Part shown: in pieces, positions 63,739-64,000 of the stretch
Position numbering within the stretch: position 1 is the first letter of the stretch
Layout of the letters: every line of letters begins with the position of its first letter
DNA from: Ignavibacteriales bacterium
GTDB lineage: Bacteria; Bacteroidota; Ignavibacteria; Ignavibacteriales; Melioribacteraceae
Reading direction: 5' to 3'
Assembly (NCBI GenBank): GCA_021740915.1
Contig: JAIOYW010000001.1
Location: 341,311-405,310 of the forward strand
Length of the DNA stretch: 64,000 nt
The notes under the pieces: model-generated
Told to the model about the DNA's origin: nothing
Databases searched by the model: none
What the model saw: the letters and a program-made list of their open reading frames with translations, nothing else
Made by a program: the position numbers and the translations under genes

Positions 63739-64000
63739 CTAATGAAAACTATAGAATAGTGCAGCGTTAAGCTGGAATGATTGATAATTTTCGAGAAATC
63801 GCCGTGTGAATTCATATTCACCGGTGATTTTCAGCCCTAGTTCAGCCAGGTATTTTGCTTCAATTTCACCGCTGATCCCTCTTTTAAGAAAATCATACTC
63901 TGGAATATAACCTATTAAAATTTTAAAATATACATCAACTAGAATACCCGAAGTCGGATCGAGTTTGTACCCTTTCGCTGCTTCCCATCCCAGCCAAAGA
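63739..64000 (-). CDS. Partial outer-membrane beta-barrel-like protein, 5' end outside window
   Basis: An open frame enters from the right edge on the minus strand and stops with TAG at 63739-63741, giving 86 residues: LWLGWEAAKGYKLDPTSGIL near the cut, ending NAALFYSFH. The alternation of aromatic and polar residues and short amphipathic strands suggests the end of an outer-membrane barrel. It lies 179 bases upstream of the GT2 gene on the same strand, so it may be the exporter or another part of the polysaccharide locus; a specific family is not recognised. Confidence 0.55.
   Translation of the reverse strand, partial: LWLGWEAAKGYKLDPTSGILVDVYFKILIGYIPEYDFLKRGISGEIEAKYLAELGLKITGEYEFTRRFLENYQSFQLNAALFYSFH

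Noticed and set aside
1..64000. CRISPR array, tRNA, rRNA, prophage or insertion sequence
   Set aside because: No regular spaced repeats, cloverleaf-like sequences, transposase or phage genes were seen on reading the intergenic gaps and protein products.

Overview
The window reads as an AT-rich chromosomal segment of a Gram-negative member of the Bacteroidota/Chlorobiota/Ignavibacteriota group, most likely an Ignavibacteria-type bacterium. The evidence is a type IX secretion (T9SS) C-terminal sorting domain of the NYPNPFNP kind (32652-33680), a TonB-dependent receptor with a carboxypeptidase-regulatory-like domain paired with a DUF4249 lipoprotein, a BamA-like outer-membrane protein, PEGA/propeller lipoproteins, a 1198-residue pyruvate:ferredoxin oxidoreductase next to a dihydroorotate-dehydrogenase-like protein, and microcompartment-associated proteins. 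The assignment is inference from gene content. I found no tRNA, rRNA, insertion sequence, prophage or CRISPR array. No gene-free gap exceeds 300 bases.

Layout. 1-7.8 kb: the end of a C69 dipeptidase, a leftward floA - membrane-anchored protein - UvrD-type helicase operon, then clpC and a pterin dehydratase ending in a strong terminator. 8.0-15.6 kb: a rightward group with an M64-type secreted metallopeptidase, a PP2C/SpoIIE phosphatase, PduS-like and PduT-like microcompartment electron-transfer proteins, and a nucleoside salvage set (cytidine deaminase, thymidine kinase, CNT nucleoside transporter, purine nucleoside phosphorylase). 15.6-28 kb: a leftward housekeeping block with rsmE, an Omp85 protein, a CoA-binding protein, gcvP, and the yceD-rpmF-plsX-fabH-fabD-fabG-acpP-fabF-rnc lipid-synthesis operon. 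28.2-32.6 kb: nadD-meaB-acyl-CoA dehydrogenase-carboxyltransferase.

32.6-42.3 kb: a leftward cell-envelope cluster: TonB receptor, DUF4249 lipoprotein, two duplicated PEGA/propeller lipoproteins, penicillin-binding protein 1C, and a T9SS-sorted Omp28-like protein. 42.5-48.2 kb: a class A beta-lactamase-like protein, then nifJ and its DHOD-like partner. 48.3-53.9 kb: a leftward DNA-damage cassette: lexA, yjbQ, ogt, a DUF72 protein, dinB and a shortened DnaE-like protein. 54-64 kb: a DUF2062 protein and a leftward exopolysaccharide-type locus with a GT2 polymerase split by a frameshift at an A8 run, a small membrane protein, a membrane protein with a degenerate deacetylase-like domain, an FN3 lipoprotein, and a PAS/receiver hybrid protein with a decayed kinase domain. 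A partial beta-barrel-like gene runs off the right edge.

The most notable points are: (1) PduS/PduT encoded in one run with nucleoside salvage genes, which suggests a microcompartment fed by (deoxy)nucleosides although no shell or core enzyme gene lies in the window; (2) the unusual polysaccharide locus with its frameshifted synthase and decayed signalling and deacetylase-like domains; (3) a PHP-palm-only DnaE relative coupled to dinB in a lexA cassette; and (4) the duplicated PEGA/propeller lipoproteins overlapping pbpC.
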